In this document: positions 52,380 through 61,257 of the stretch, piece after piece | Numbering within the stretch: position 1 is the first letter of the stretch | Layout: every line of letters begins with the position of its first letter | Source of the DNA: Streptomyces sp. CBMA152 | GTDB lineage: Bacteria > Actinomycetota > Actinomycetes > Streptomycetales > Streptomycetaceae | Direction of reading: 5' to 3' | Length of the DNA: 64,000 bases | NCBI RefSeq assembly: GCF_014596475.1 | Contig: NZ_MECJ01000031.1 | Coordinates: 124,001 to 188,000 of the forward strand | Program-made: the position numbers and the translations under genes | The notes under the pieces: generated by a model | Database searches by the model: none | What the model was told of the DNA's origin: nothing | What the model saw: only the letters and a program-made list of their open reading frames with translations

Positions 52380-52760
52380 ATGAGGGTGTCGCCGGGCCGG
52401 ATATGACCTCCGCATCGAGGCGCATCCCGGCGGTGTCGTGGTGGGCGCGCACCGTCGTGGGGTCCACGCTCGCCAACAACATATCCGCCTCTGACCGGGC
52501 GGCGGCCTGGGCGATGAGACCTTCCAACAGCACAGTGAAGACACCCTGGTCCCTCTAGAGGCGAAGACGGCCGTAGACGGTGGGCCATGGACCGAACTCG
52601 GCGGGCGTCTCGCGCCACTGGGTGCTGGAGCGGAACCGCCAGATAACCCCCTCGAACTGGTCCCGCAACCGGGCCGGAAAACAGACCGTACTCGCCGATC
52701 GGCAGGTACGGCTCGATGAACTCCCACTGCTCGTCCGTGAGTTGCCTACGCCTCACACCC
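52380..52760 (-). pseudogene. IS5-family transposase relic
   Basis: GVRRRQLTDEQWEFIEPYLP begins an IS5-type N-terminal domain; after frameshifts the sequence reads EGLIAQAAARSEADMLLASV and RAHHDTAGMRLD, holding the first catalytic region. The remaining catalytic part is missing. Confidence 0.65.
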
Positions 52761-53131
52761 AGCGTCCTACCAGACCCCCCACACGAGGACAGAATCCAAG
52801 GATCACGACCTCGCACAGTCCCTAAAACCTCCCACCGTCGCGGCCAACGGCGACCTCAACGCCTACTGGGAGCACCATCTCGTTGCCGAACACCAGCGTC
52901 TCTACTCAGCTGGCCAGCACCGATACGCCCTCACCGCCTGAGGATCCCCTCACTCACAACGAGCCGCACCCGTCGGCTTTCGGGGCTGTCCGGTTTGGTA
53001 GGGAGGGGGTCGAAGGACAAGGCGCGGGCAGGCAGGAACATGGTCGTCTCCGAGGGGCAGGCCGCGGGGGGCGGTGCTGGCATCCGTTCGTTCCGCGCAC
53101 CGCACCCCACGGGTCAGGTCTTGCAGGGCGG

Positions 53132-54625
53132 TCAGAGGTTAGAGTGCACGGCGAAAGCCGCCAGGGCCACCAGGCCGACGCCTTCAGTGGTGATCTGCTG
53201 GCGCACGCCATCGAAGAGCGCGCTGAGGTAGGTGCGGTCGTCGGTCTGCTGCTGCTGGTTGGTGACGTTGGTGAGGGTAGTAACGGCTGTGGTGCGGTTG
53301 GCCTGGGTGTTCTGAGCCTGCAGAGTCTGGCTGAGTTCGTCGGCCTGGGCATTGGTGTCGACGACGACGAACCTGACGCGGGCTCCGTTGGGCCATCCGG
53401 TCCCTGCGGGGTTGCTTCCTGCAAGGGCGTTGGCGATGGCGGAGCCCAGGGACCGGTTGCTCTCGCGGTCGATGTGCATGAGGCTCAGCATGTTGGAGGT
53501 GCCGCCCTCGGCGAACATGGCCATCGGCCATTCGTCGACATCGTGCAGGACGGGCACCGAGTTGGCCTGACGGTAGGCGCGGATCTGTGCACGGGTCTGC
53601 CGCCGGCGCTCGATGGCGTCTGCGATGTTGCGGTCCAGGGTGAGGATGGCCATGTCGGGGTGCACGGTCGTCGCGTGACGGATATGAGCCGCGGCGCTGC
53701 CGAATTCCTGCACGCTGATGATCAGCGTGACATCGGCTTCGTGTACCTGGCGTTTGCGCAGCTCGACACGGGGTTCCTTCTTGACCTCCCCGCTGGTGCT
53801 GCTCTTGAACAGGTAGTCCTGGCCGGTGCGCGCGCGGTATTGCTCGGCGGCCCACAGGAAGCAGGACCGTGGGCTGGTGTCGGGATTGTCGTCCTGGACC
53901 GACCAGCAAATCCGCGGCTGCTCATCCGCGCCGACCGCCTTCGGCCACGTCCACGTCTGCCGCTTGTCCGTGCCGGAGCACTTACGGGTGTCGACGCCGA
54001 TCGTGCTGAAACCCCAGTAGTACCACCAGCCGGTGGTACTAGGAAAAAGTCCGCCACTCGTATTGTCGTCGCTGGCCCGCAGACACTCGCCCGGACGCAG
54101 TTCCGAGAGGCTTTGGATCTGCTTGCCGTTGAGATTCCACGTCTGATGGACATCGTTGGAGCAGGGGAAGTTCCCGACGGCGTCTCCGCCGCCCCAGGCG
54201 GCGCCCGCGTTGGTCGCGTCGAGGCAGAGGGACTTGCCGTTCGACTGGCCATCAGGATCGGCCGTAATTTGGCCGTACTTGCTGACCAGCCACTTCTTGT
54301 TGTTGCCCCGATAGGTGTCGTTGCTCCCGCAGGTCATCACCGTGTTGATAACCGCTCGGCTACTGCCGCTCCCGTTGTTGGCATACCCGTGGTACAGGCA
54401 ACGGTTTTTGTACCACGAACTGTCGCCAGACGGGTTCTCCGCATAGGCGCCGATCTGTCCGTACCCGGCATCGGGTACGGCGATGCCGGCCCCGTGCCCT
54501 TCTGCGGGTGCCGCGACCCCCACGCCCGGGAGCGCGCACAGCGCAGCCACAATGAGCGCCACCGAACGCCCAGCAAGGCGGCGGGTGGCTCCGGGTGAGC
54601 CGGGACGGAAACGTAGCTGTGGCAT
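53132..54625 (-). CDS. secreted beta-trefoil lectin with NucA/NucB-type nuclease domain
   Basis: A 497-residue exported protein. Signal peptide at residues 1-43 (SVALIVAALCALPGVGVAAP). Residues about 70-250 are a Cys-containing ricin-like beta-trefoil (SLCLDATNAGAAWGGGD, HQTWNLNGKQ, GECLRASDDN). Residues about 285-430 match the NucA/NucB deoxyribonuclease layout, with VDEWPMAMFAEGG, ESNRSLGSAIANALAG and ARVRFVVVDTNAQ. ATG 54625 has AGAAGGGG 6 bases upstream. The C-terminal 70 residues are helical with a weak hydrophobic end (GVGLVALAAFAVHSNL). Secreted nucleases of this type degrade external DNA or act as toxins; the lectin part suggests surface targeting. Confidence 0.78.
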   Translation of the reverse strand: MPQLRFRPGSPGATRRLAGRSVALIVAALCALPGVGVAAPAEGHGAGIAVPDAGYGQIGAYAENPSGDSSWYKNRCLYHGYANNGSGSSRAVINTVMTCGSNDTYRGNNKKWLVSKYGQITADPDGQSNGKSLCLDATNAGAAWGGGDAVGNFPCSNDVHQTWNLNGKQIQSLSELRPGECLRASDDNTSGGLFPSTTGWWYYWGFSTIGVDTRKCSGTDKRQTWTWPKAVGADEQPRICWSVQDDNPDTSPRSCFLWAAEQYRARTGQDYLFKSSTSGEVKKEPRVELRKRQVHEADVTLIISVQEFGSAAAHIRHATTVHPDMAILTLDRNIADAIERRRQTRAQIRAYRQANSVPVLHDVDEWPMAMFAEGGTSNMLSLMHIDRESNRSLGSAIANALAGSNPAGTGWPNGARVRFVVVDTNAQADELSQTLQAQNTQANRTTAVTTLTNVTNQQQQTDDRTYLSALFDGVRQQITTEGVGLVALAAFAVHSNL

Positions 54626-54870
54626 CAATGCCCCTTCTGCATAGCCCGATACCGGCCTGTCGGCCGCTCGCCCACCTGCACCGCGCCGATGGGCCCCCAT
54701 GGGAGGCGCCCCCACCCTCTCGATGACGCTGTGCTGCCGACGCCATCGCGCGCGAGGACATCCGCCATTCGCGGTAGGCAGATCACCTGAGCGGGCTTAC
54801 AGCGGGTATGGCCGTACCCGCAACCGGTAAATAGGCACTACACATCCCGGCCACCCGAAGGAAGATCTGC

Positions 54871-55191
54871 ATGCGCATCCTGCCTCGCGTCGTCATCACC
54901 GCCGGAGTGATCGCAACGCTCTGCAGCCTGTCCTCCTCTGCTGCAGCCGCAACGGGCCGATTCGGCGCAGGGGTCCTGACGGCAGAACCCAACCGTGCCA
55001 CCGTCATCGCAGTCATCGACGACCCCGCTGACGGGTCATGTCACCCGGTGGGCAACGCCAACGTCGCGGAGAATCTGACTGCGGGAACGGCCGCTCTGTA
55101 CGCCACGACGGACTGCTCAGGGACCGCTGTTCTCAGCCTTGCCCCTGGAGCAGCTATGGAGGGGCACGCCTTCAAGTCGGTCAAGTTCTGA
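54871..55191 (+). CDS. small secreted protein
   Basis: A 106-residue protein with signal peptide (MRILPRVVITAGVIATLCSL, cleavage after SAAAA) and a mature part with two Cys (DGSCHPVG, TTDCSGTA), likely one disulfide, and beta-rich spacing. GGAAG lies upstream of ATG 54871. It is divergent from the lectin-nuclease gene 245 bases away, so the two share a promoter region. An immunity or modulator role is possible from position only. Confidence 0.65.
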   Translation: MRILPRVVITAGVIATLCSLSSSAAAATGRFGAGVLTAEPNRATVIAVIDDPADGSCHPVGNANVAENLTAGTAALYATTDCSGTAVLSLAPGAAMEGHAFKSVKF

Positions 55192-55521
55192 CTGAGCCTG
55201 ATGCTTGCCTCTGAGGTCGAACAGCGACCCGGATGTGGACCCTTCAGTCGCGCCAGTCCTCGCCGTGACCGACCTCATGACCGCCACCGGCCGCGGCTTC
55301 CGCTTCGCCTCCGGGCCGCTGCCGTTCTTCCGCACCCCGGAGCACGACTCGGAGCCAGGCCGACGCCCCCGAAGGCCGTCCCACGTGGGTTCGGCAGCAT
55401 CTCCGGGCGCCAGTGTGGGGTCCTCGGTGGGCGTCGCGAGCATCGGTTCCGGGAGGTGCCAGGTCGAAGCCACGGCCGACGTCTTCCACCCGCGGCGGCG
55501 CATGCGGGGCTTGTCGCCCGG
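55192..55521. other. stretch without a supported gene
   Basis: Between the small secreted gene and the integrase fragment. Open frames exist on both strands but none has family-like residues or a good start. Probably residual flanking DNA of the integrase locus. Confidence 0.35.
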
Positions 55522-55858
55522 TCAGCGGATACGAGGCAGCGCTTTGTCGGGATGCGCGGTGTGTACGTACTTCACGGCGACCCTGGGGTGGATGCCGAAG
55601 AGCCGTACGAGGCAAACAGGGTCCACCGTCTCATGGGCTTCGTCGAGAACGCGGTCAGACCACAGTTGGCGGGGCCGAAGCCCGATATGGTCGAAGGCGG
55701 AACGCATGCCGGTGTAGCTGATCTGCGGCGATGTCGGGTGCCGGTAGGCCTGGGAGGTGACGATCAGGTGTGGGTTGGTGGCCTGGGGCCAGCGGGTGCA
55801 GCGTTCGCGCAGCCAGTCGGCCACCAGCCGGGTGCTCAGGTCGTCGAGGACTGCATAC
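55522..55858 (-). pseudogene. tyrosine recombinase/integrase fragment cut by IS110 copy B
   Basis: The frame YAVLDDLSTRLVADWLRERC, NPHLIVTSQAYRHPTSPQIS, IHPRVAVKYVHTAHPDKALP resembles the C-terminal part of phage-type integrases found in Streptomyces. Its upstream part would lie where the IS110 element now sits, and no continuation was found beyond that element at 57294. Confidence 0.5.
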
Positions 55859-55875
55859 GATTCCTAATCTCTTTG

Positions 55876-57072
55876 TCAAGCGGCTGTCGTGACGGGCGGT
55901 ATGGACTCGTAGCACCGTCCGTCACGCAGTAGGGCCCCCAGGACGTTGACGCGGCGCCGGGCGAGGGCGAGGACGGCCCGGGTGTGCCGCTTGCCCTCGG
56001 CGCGCTTGCGGTCGTAGAAGCGGCGGGACTCTTCGCAGCAGCGGATGCTGATCAACGCCGACGTGCAGAAGACGCGTTGAAGACCGCGGCTGTATCTCTT
56101 CGGCCGGTGCAAGTTGCCGCTGATCTTCCCTGAGTCGCGGGGAGTCGGGGCGACGCCGGCGAACCCGGCGAGACGGTCCGGTGTGGCGAAGGCCGTCATG
56201 TCCCCGCCGGTGGCGGCAAGGAACTCGGCGCCCATCAAGGGGCCGATGCCGGGCATGCTCGCGATCACCTCGGCGTGTTTGTGCTCGCGAAACCGGGCCT
56301 CGATGAGCTTGTCGGTCTCCGCGATCTGCTCGTTGAGGCGCATCACCTCCCTCTCCAGGGTGTGGACGAGCTGGGCGGTCGGCTTCTCCCCGGTCACGCT
56401 CGTGTGCTGGCTCTCGGCGGCTTCCACGGCGGCCTGGGCCAGCTGAGCGGCGCCACGGACCTTTCGGTTGCGCAGCCAGGTCTCCAGCCGACGGATACCG
56501 GTGCGACGGATGGCCGCCGGGGTCTGGTAGCCGGTGAGCACGACGAGGGGCCCGGCGTTGGTCAGGTCCAGGGCCCGTTCAAGGGCCGGGAAGATTCCGG
56601 TCAGGCGGCCGCGCAGCCGGTTGATCGCGCGGGTGCGGTCGTCGGTGAGGTCGCGTCGGTGAACGGTGAGGATCTTCAGCTCGGTGACCAGCTCGTCCCC
56701 GGGCCGCAGGGGTTGTAGGTCCCGTCGGATCCGGGCCTGGTCGGCGATGATCGCTGCGTCTTTGGCATCGGTCTTGCCTTCGCCCCGGTAGCCCTCGGAT
56801 GCCCGATTGACGGCCATGCCGGGGATGTAGAGCGTGTGCTGACCGTGGTTGAGCAACAGGTCGATCAGCAGGGCGGCCCCGCCGTCGGCTAGGTCGACGC
56901 CCCAGGTGACCTCATCACCTAGGGCGAGGACGTCGACCAGGAGCCGCAGCAGCTCCGGCTCGGCGTTGGTCACCCGTCGCGGCAACAGCCGTTTACCGGT
57001 GTCGTCGACCACCACGCAGTGGTGGTGGGTCTTGCCGGCGTCGATACCGGCCCAGATCGCTGTCACGCGCAC
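55876..57072 (-). CDS. IS110-family transposase (RNA-guided recombinase type), copy B
   Basis: A 398-residue intact recombinase closely related to copy A: WAGIDAGKTHHHCVVVDDTG at the start, EGKTDAKDAAIIADQAR acidic motif, SMPGIGPLMGAEFLAATGGD and APTPRDSGKISG with the conserved Ser. Lengths are identical, and differences are spread evenly rather than clustered, which indicates two separate arrivals of relatives rather than recent duplication. Confidence 0.92.
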   Translation of the reverse strand: MRVTAIWAGIDAGKTHHHCVVVDDTGKRLLPRRVTNAEPELLRLLVDVLALGDEVTWGVDLADGGAALLIDLLLNHGQHTLYIPGMAVNRASEGYRGEGKTDAKDAAIIADQARIRRDLQPLRPGDELVTELKILTVHRRDLTDDRTRAINRLRGRLTGIFPALERALDLTNAGPLVVLTGYQTPAAIRRTGIRRLETWLRNRKVRGAAQLAQAAVEAAESQHTSVTGEKPTAQLVHTLEREVMRLNEQIAETDKLIEARFREHKHAEVIASMPGIGPLMGAEFLAATGGDMTAFATPDRLAGFAGVAPTPRDSGKISGNLHRPKRYSRGLQRVFCTSALISIRCCEESRRFYDRKRAEGKRHTRAVLALARRRVNVLGALLRDGRCYESIPPVTTAA

Positions 57073-57293
57073 TCTCCACGGATCGCTTGCTTGCCTGCAC
57101 CACAGACGACCTCGCTGGCGAGTCCCTACTCAGCGATCGCATCGCAATTCCTAATCAGCAGCCGAGTCGTCGCGGGGTGTTGGGCGGCGAATCGTACGAA
57201 GCCACGGACGGCAGACCACTGAAAGCCACACCCGACACCCCTGGGCGAGCCAACCCTACGAATGGCTCGCTCATCCCGATCAACAAGGTAGGG
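57073..57293 (-). ncRNA. candidate bridge RNA region of IS110 copy B
   Basis: Non-coding end upstream of the copy B transposase. On the minus strand GCGAGCC, ATTCGTAGGGTT, GGCTCGC forms a perfect 7-base hairpin, and the loop sequence is identical in copy A. ATTCCTAAT on the plus strand at 57147-57155 repeats exactly at the element's other end (55860-55868). Copy A carries CTTCCCAAT at both equivalent places. Confidence 0.55.
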
Positions 57294-57331
57294 ACCACTG
57301 ACGGCTTGAATCGATCATCTACGGTTCCGCC

Positions 57332-57835
57332 ATGACGACTATGGAGCCCCGACCCGATCTTCGGCCCCCCGGCCTGAACGCCGACGAGAAGACCACCCTG
57401 CTGACCTTCCTGGACTACCTGCGCGAGTCCGTCCTGGCGAAGGTGGCCGGCGTCCCGGAGCCGGCGGTCCGCACGGCCGGCGTCCCTTCCGGGACCAGCC
57501 TGCTCCAGCTGCTCAAGCACCTGACGGCCGTCGAGCTCAACTGGTTCGTCTGGGCCTACACCGGCGCCGACCGCGAGTGCTGGGAAGACGAGGGTGCAGT
57601 TTCCGCCGACGACACCGCGTCGAACTTGGCGGACGCTTATCGCGAGGCGATCGCCCGGGCCAACGAGGTCGCCCTCGCCTGCAGCGACCTGGACCGCCCC
57701 GGCGCCCGCTCGCTGCGCGAGACCCCGCCGCCGTCGATGCGCTGGGTGCTGGTCCACATGATCGAGGAGACCGCCCGGCACGCCGGTCACGCGGACATCC
57801 TGCGCGAGCAGATCGACGGCTCGATCGGGCGGTGA
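57332..57835 (+). CDS. DinB-family (DUF664) protein
   Basis: A 167-residue four-helix-bundle protein. LLTFLDYLRESVLAKVAGVP, LLQLLKHLTAVELNWFVWAY and MIEETARHAGHADILREQID carry the three conserved His (LKHL, VHMI, RHAGH) that bind metal in DUF664/DinB proteins, a superfamily that includes thiol-dependent transferases. Start ATG 57332 gives the typical length but has a weak ribosome binding site. It lies just beyond the end of IS110 copy B. Confidence 0.85.
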   Translation: MTTMEPRPDLRPPGLNADEKTTLLTFLDYLRESVLAKVAGVPEPAVRTAGVPSGTSLLQLLKHLTAVELNWFVWAYTGADRECWEDEGAVSADDTASNLADAYREAIARANEVALACSDLDRPGARSLRETPPPSMRWVLVHMIEETARHAGHADILREQIDGSIGR

Positions 57836-57941
57836 TGCGGGACGGTACTGTAACCGCGAAAGTCGAGTGCCCAGCGGATTGAGCCGTTACAGAGCCAGTG
57901 GGGCAACGCCCCACGGTCACCTGGCAGCTGGATCTGGGCAT

Positions 57942-57994
57942 CCAGCCCTACGGCCCCCGCGCCGACAAGGGCAGCGCGGGGGCCGTAGGGCTGG
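57942..57994. terminator. very strong hairpin between convergent genes
   Basis: A perfect 21-base stem (starting CCAGCCCTACGGCCCCCGCG) with an 11-base loop. It lies between the genes ending at 57835 and 58114 and can end transcription from both sides. Confidence 0.85.
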
Positions 57995-58113
57995 GGCACG
58001 GTCGACGAAGGTTTCCCCGGGCTCACACCGATGGGGCCTCGGTGGTCCTCGATCCAGTCCGGCGGTGACCGACCATGTCGGTGTGGCGGGCTTCACCCCC
58101 CCTGTGGGGCAGA

Positions 58114-58476
58114 TCAGAAGACCAGAGAACCCCAGCTAATCTGGTTGGTGTTGATGTCCATGACCTCTACCTGGAGCTTGTGCACACCGTCGTTGTGGTA
58201 CTCCGGCCACGTGTTCACTCCGCTTCCCCAGCCGGTGTGCGTCCAGCCGCCGGTCTGGGTGTTCGTCTGCCACAGGTCCACCTTGCACTCGTTGGCGGGC
58301 CCGTCGACGTGGCCGTAGGCGTACATGTCGGAGTAGGGGAGGATGTATGCATGGCAGTTGCCAGCGAACGCATCCCCGCCCAGGCTGGCTGCTGAGGCAG
58401 CGCTGGCCGAGACGGCGACGAGGCCTGCTGCGGCAATCCCTGCCGCAGCGAACTTGATCGTGCGTCCGATCTTCAC
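58114..58476 (-). CDS. small secreted protein
   Basis: A 120-residue exported protein starting at GTG 58476 (MKIGRTIKFAAAGIAAAGLV), with signal cleavage near SAASA. The mature part has two Cys (AGNCHAYIL, ANECKVDLW) and many aromatic residues (GGWTHTGWGSGVNTWPEYHN), suggesting a compact beta fold. AAGGAG lies 5 bases before the GTG, which decides this start. Unrecognised family. Confidence 0.65.
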   Translation of the reverse strand: MKIGRTIKFAAAGIAAAGLVAVSASAASAASLGGDAFAGNCHAYILPYSDMYAYGHVDGPANECKVDLWQTNTQTGGWTHTGWGSGVNTWPEYHNDGVHKLQVEVMDINTNQISWGSLVF

Positions 58477-58619
58477 GGTTGCTCCTTCGGAGATGGTGAA
58501 AGGTTGAGGAACGTATCTGTGGCGTTCCGCGGCTTGATACTGCCGGGGGGTGGAGTTGGCCGTGTGGCCCCGATCTGATCCGTGCAGGTCAGCCGGGGGT
58601 AAGGGGCCGGACAATCGGG

Positions 58620-59094
58620 GTTGTCCGCGGACAACTGGGGGACCGGGGATGCGCAGAACAGGCCGACCACAGGGGGCGCCGAAGGGTGCGACGCGAGGGG
58701 CCGATGCCCTGGCCGGTTTCTTGGGGGATCTCACCGCCGAGCTGACGGTCCGTGAGCTCGCGCAGCGGTACGGGGGCGGCAGGTGTCGTGGCTTGGTGGT
58801 CTTGACGGGCGTCGAAGATGCGGCTGGCGCGGCGGGCCCCGGCCGCGTCGCCGATCGGTGCCGTTCCGTCCCTCTCAGAGTCGACGTCCTGGTCCTCGTC
58901 GTCGACCTGGTCCTGGCCGTCGTTGTCGATGGCGGTCGCGTCCGGAGTGGGGGAGTCCCGTCCCGTCGGGCGTGCGTGATACTGCTCGCGCCATAACGGC
59001 CCTACCTCAGCGATGAGTTCAGCGATCACCGTCGGCGGCAGACCGGTGACCCGGTACTCCGCCACGATCAACTCACGCGCTCCAGCCCCCATCA
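58620..59094 (-). pseudogene. transposase-type N-terminal relic fused to acidic frame
   Basis: LIVAEYRVTGLPPTVIAELI, AEVGPLWREQYHA matches the start of transposase-family proteins with an HTH domain in Streptomyces. The family match ends there; the same frame then continues as an acidic stretch (DNDGQDQVDDEDQDVDSERD) of unknown origin. The catalytic domain is missing. Confidence 0.45.
58649..58800 (+). pseudogene. helix-turn-helix protein N-terminal fragment
   Basis: The frame MRRTGRPQGAPKGATRGADA, LAGFLGDLTAELTVRELAQR looks like the start of a small actinobacterial HTH protein. The coding pattern fades after YGGGR. It overlaps the opposite-strand relic. Confidence 0.35.
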
Positions 59095-59293
59095 TGCACA
59101 GTTCAACGAGCAACCCGCACGCCGGGCCGCGGCCAACCGTGCACGAGGTCGTTGGCAAGGGGGATTTCGCCGCGCGCCTAACAAGCGGTCCGCACCGGTA
59201 GGCGTGGTCCGCCGGGCACCTTCTACTCTGGACCTGGAACACCCTGACCCGAAAGCGGCGAGTTGCGCCGTGTGGATGTGGAGGAGCGGTTCG

Positions 59294-60169
59294 ATGGCTG
59301 TGCGTCGGCGAACCATGCTGGCCGTCACGGCGAGTGGTGTGCTCACGGGATGCTCGGGAGCTACGGCTTCCGCCCCGAAGACCACTCCTGCGCAGGCCAC
59401 CCAACCCACCGGTCCGGCGTCGTCGCGCTCGCCCCGGCCTTCCGCGTCGGCATCCCCCGTCCCCACCCGGGCCGAGATCGTTGCCCGGTACGGCAAGGTG
59501 AAGCCCACCCACTGGGGCCTTGAGGTCACCGGCGCGCTCTCGCGGCTGTCGACCACGCGGAAGGTGACCGCCCTGACCTTCGACGCGTGCGGCGGCAGGG
59601 GCGGCAGCGCGTACGACAAGGCGCTCATCGAGTTCCTGCGCCAGAGTTCCGTCCCGGCCACGCTGTTCCTCAACTCGCGGTGGATCGACGAGAACCCGGC
59701 CGTGTTCAAGGAGCTGGCCGCCGACCCGCTCTTCGAGATCGCCAACCACGGAACCCGGCACCTCCCGCTCTCGGTCTCCGGGCGGTCCGCCTACCAGATC
59801 CCCGGGACCCGCGACGCCGGCGAAGCGTACGACGAGGTCGCGGGCAACCGCGCCAAGCTGACCGATCTGCTGGGCCACCCGCCCCGCTTCTTCCGCTCGG
59901 GCACGGCCTACTGCGACGACGTCGCGGCCAGGATCGTCACCGACCTCGGCGAGCGGTTCGCGTCCTTCGACGTCAACGGCGACGGCGGCGCGACCTTCAC
60001 CCCCGAACAGGTCCAGCAAGCGATGCGGGCGGTGCGCCCCGGCTCGGTCGTCATCGGCCATATGAACCACCCCCACGGCGGCACGGCACGCGGGATGCGC
60101 ATGGCCGTACCCCGGCTGCTGGACAGCGGCTACACCTTCGTACGCCTGACGGACGGGGTACGGGCCTGA
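59294..60169 (+). CDS. polysaccharide deacetylase lipoprotein
   Basis: A 291-residue exported enzyme. The N-terminus RRRTMLAVTASGVLTGC ends in a lipobox (LTGC), so it should be lipid-anchored. A Ser/Pro/Ala-rich linker follows to about residue 55. The NodB domain shows ALTFDACGG (metal-binding Asp of motif 1), NHGTRHLPLS (HxxxH of motif 2), FFRSGTAYCDD (motif 3) and SVVIGHMNHP. It removes acetyl groups from cell-wall or other polysaccharides outside the cell. ATG 59294 follows GGAGGAG; the longer frame from 59204 lacks such a site. Confidence 0.88.
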   Translation: MAVRRRTMLAVTASGVLTGCSGATASAPKTTPAQATQPTGPASSRSPRPSASASPVPTRAEIVARYGKVKPTHWGLEVTGALSRLSTTRKVTALTFDACGGRGGSAYDKALIEFLRQSSVPATLFLNSRWIDENPAVFKELAADPLFEIANHGTRHLPLSVSGRSAYQIPGTRDAGEAYDEVAGNRAKLTDLLGHPPRFFRSGTAYCDDVAARIVTDLGERFASFDVNGDGGATFTPEQVQQAMRAVRPGSVVIGHMNHPHGGTARGMRMAVPRLLDSGYTFVRLTDGVRA

Positions 60170-60170
60170 G

Positions 60171-60497
60171 CTACCGGTGCTGCAGGTGGTAGCGGTGGCA
60201 GAGCTTCAGCCGACGGGCGCGGGCCACGGCGAAGATGCGATAGCTGGACGCGGGGGCGAGTTCGTCCGGCACTGCAGCCGTACAGCGGCGGGCCAGTTCC
60301 TCGATCTCGCCTCGGGGACGGGCCAGTATCGCGCGGGTGCAGGGTTGGGCTGGGGTGTTGCAGGCCGGGTGAGTACGGCCTGTGGTGTCTTGGGGTGGGA
60401 TGACAGGTGGTCTGGCCTGGTGTTGTGTCAGTTTCGTTGAGAATGCCGGGTGTTGTTGCAGGTGGTTTCTGCGTCTGATGGCATTGTCCGTGTTCAT
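60171..60497 (-). CDS. hypothetical protein, perhaps a remnant
   Basis: A 108-residue frame whose last 55 residues have good coding bias (PRGEIEELARRCTAAVPDEL, SYRIFAVARARRLKLCHRYH). The N-terminal half is less convincing. It abuts the deacetylase gene tail to tail. No domain recognised. Confidence 0.3.
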   Translation of the reverse strand: MNTDNAIRRRNHLQQHPAFSTKLTQHQARPPVIPPQDTTGRTHPACNTPAQPCTRAILARPRGEIEELARRCTAAVPDELAPASSYRIFAVARARRLKLCHRYHLQHR

Positions 60498-60516
60498 GCT
60501 GGTCAGGGGGGTCGGG

Positions 60517-61143
60517 TTAGCGGCTTCGTGCCGCCGTCGTGAAGACCCCGGCGCGCGCGGCGGCGGCGGCCGCCTCGGCGGCGCGGTCGGCGAGTGCTTC
60601 GTCGAGCGGTGCGCCGGTCGTGAGCAGACGGTAGTAGAGGGGTGCGGAGACGGCGCGGATCACCTCGTGGGGATCGGTCGTCTGCGGCACCTCGCCCCGC
60701 TCCACGGCCTGCTGCACACACGGTGCCCACTCCTCGACGCGGGTCTCGTAGAAGCGGTGCAGTGCGGTCGCGGTCGGGGCGTCGCAGGTCGCGGCGGCGA
60801 TCACCGCCTTGAAGAGCGCGCCCTGGCGGGGGTCGGCGAGGGTGCGGCGGACGAGCCGGGCGTTGGCCCGCAGATCGCCGAGGAGCGTGCCGGTCTCGGT
60901 GCGGGGCAGCGACTGCTCGGCCATGTCCGCGAGCAGGTCCGCGACCAGGCCCGCAGGGGTTCCCCAGCGGCGGTAGACGGTGGTCTTGCCGACCTCGGCG
61001 CGGCGGGCAACGTCCGCGAGGTCGAGCCCGGACAGACCGCCCTCGGCGAGCGCGTCACCGGCGGCCCGCAGCACCGCCTCGCGTACGCGAGCGGTCCGGC
61101 CGCCGGGGCGCACGGTCCCCGGATCTGCTTCTCCCGACGTCAT
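60517..61143 (-). CDS. TetR-family repressor
   Basis: A 208-residue dimeric repressor. N-terminal helix-turn-helix at about residues 18-65: REAVLRAAGDALAEGGLSGL, DVARRAEVGKTTVYRRWGTP. The C-terminal ligand domain is Ala-rich and helical. It is divergent from the aldo-keto reductase gene with 114 bases between the starts, and two AACGGG/CCCGTT sites lie in that gap, so it very probably represses both itself and the reductase. Inducer unknown. Confidence 0.9.
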   Translation of the reverse strand: MTSGEADPGTVRPGGRTARVREAVLRAAGDALAEGGLSGLDLADVARRAEVGKTTVYRRWGTPAGLVADLLADMAEQSLPRTETGTLLGDLRANARLVRRTLADPRQGALFKAVIAAATCDAPTATALHRFYETRVEEWAPCVQQAVERGEVPQTTDPHEVIRAVSAPLYYRLLTTGAPLDEALADRAAEAAAAAARAGVFTTAARSR

Positions 61144-61158
61144 AACGGGACTCCCGTT
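61144..61158. promoter_or_regulatory. putative TetR operator 1
   Basis: AACGGGACTCCCGTT, a palindrome with 6-base arms and 3-base centre, directly in front of the repressor start codon. Autoregulation is likely. Confidence 0.65.
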
Positions 61159-61198
61159 CCATTAAAGGCTGAGACTTTGCTACGGTGAGGTCACATCC

Positions 61199-61220
61199 TA
61201 ACGGAACACAGGTCCCGTTA
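61199..61220. promoter_or_regulatory. putative TetR operator 2
   Basis: TAACGG, a 10-base spacer, then CCGTTA: the same half sites as operator 1 with wider spacing, about 40 bases before the reductase start. Confidence 0.55.
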
Positions 61221-61257
61221 GCGCCGGTTGATCGTCGTACACGGAGAGGAATCCGCC

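Larger units (their letters stand above)
55860..57293 (-). mobile_element. IS110-family insertion sequence, copy B
   Basis: Same layout as copy A: transposase, short downstream end and a long non-coding upstream end finishing in AAGGTAG (57287-57293). The two copies are related across the whole element but have diverged. Confidence 0.8.
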
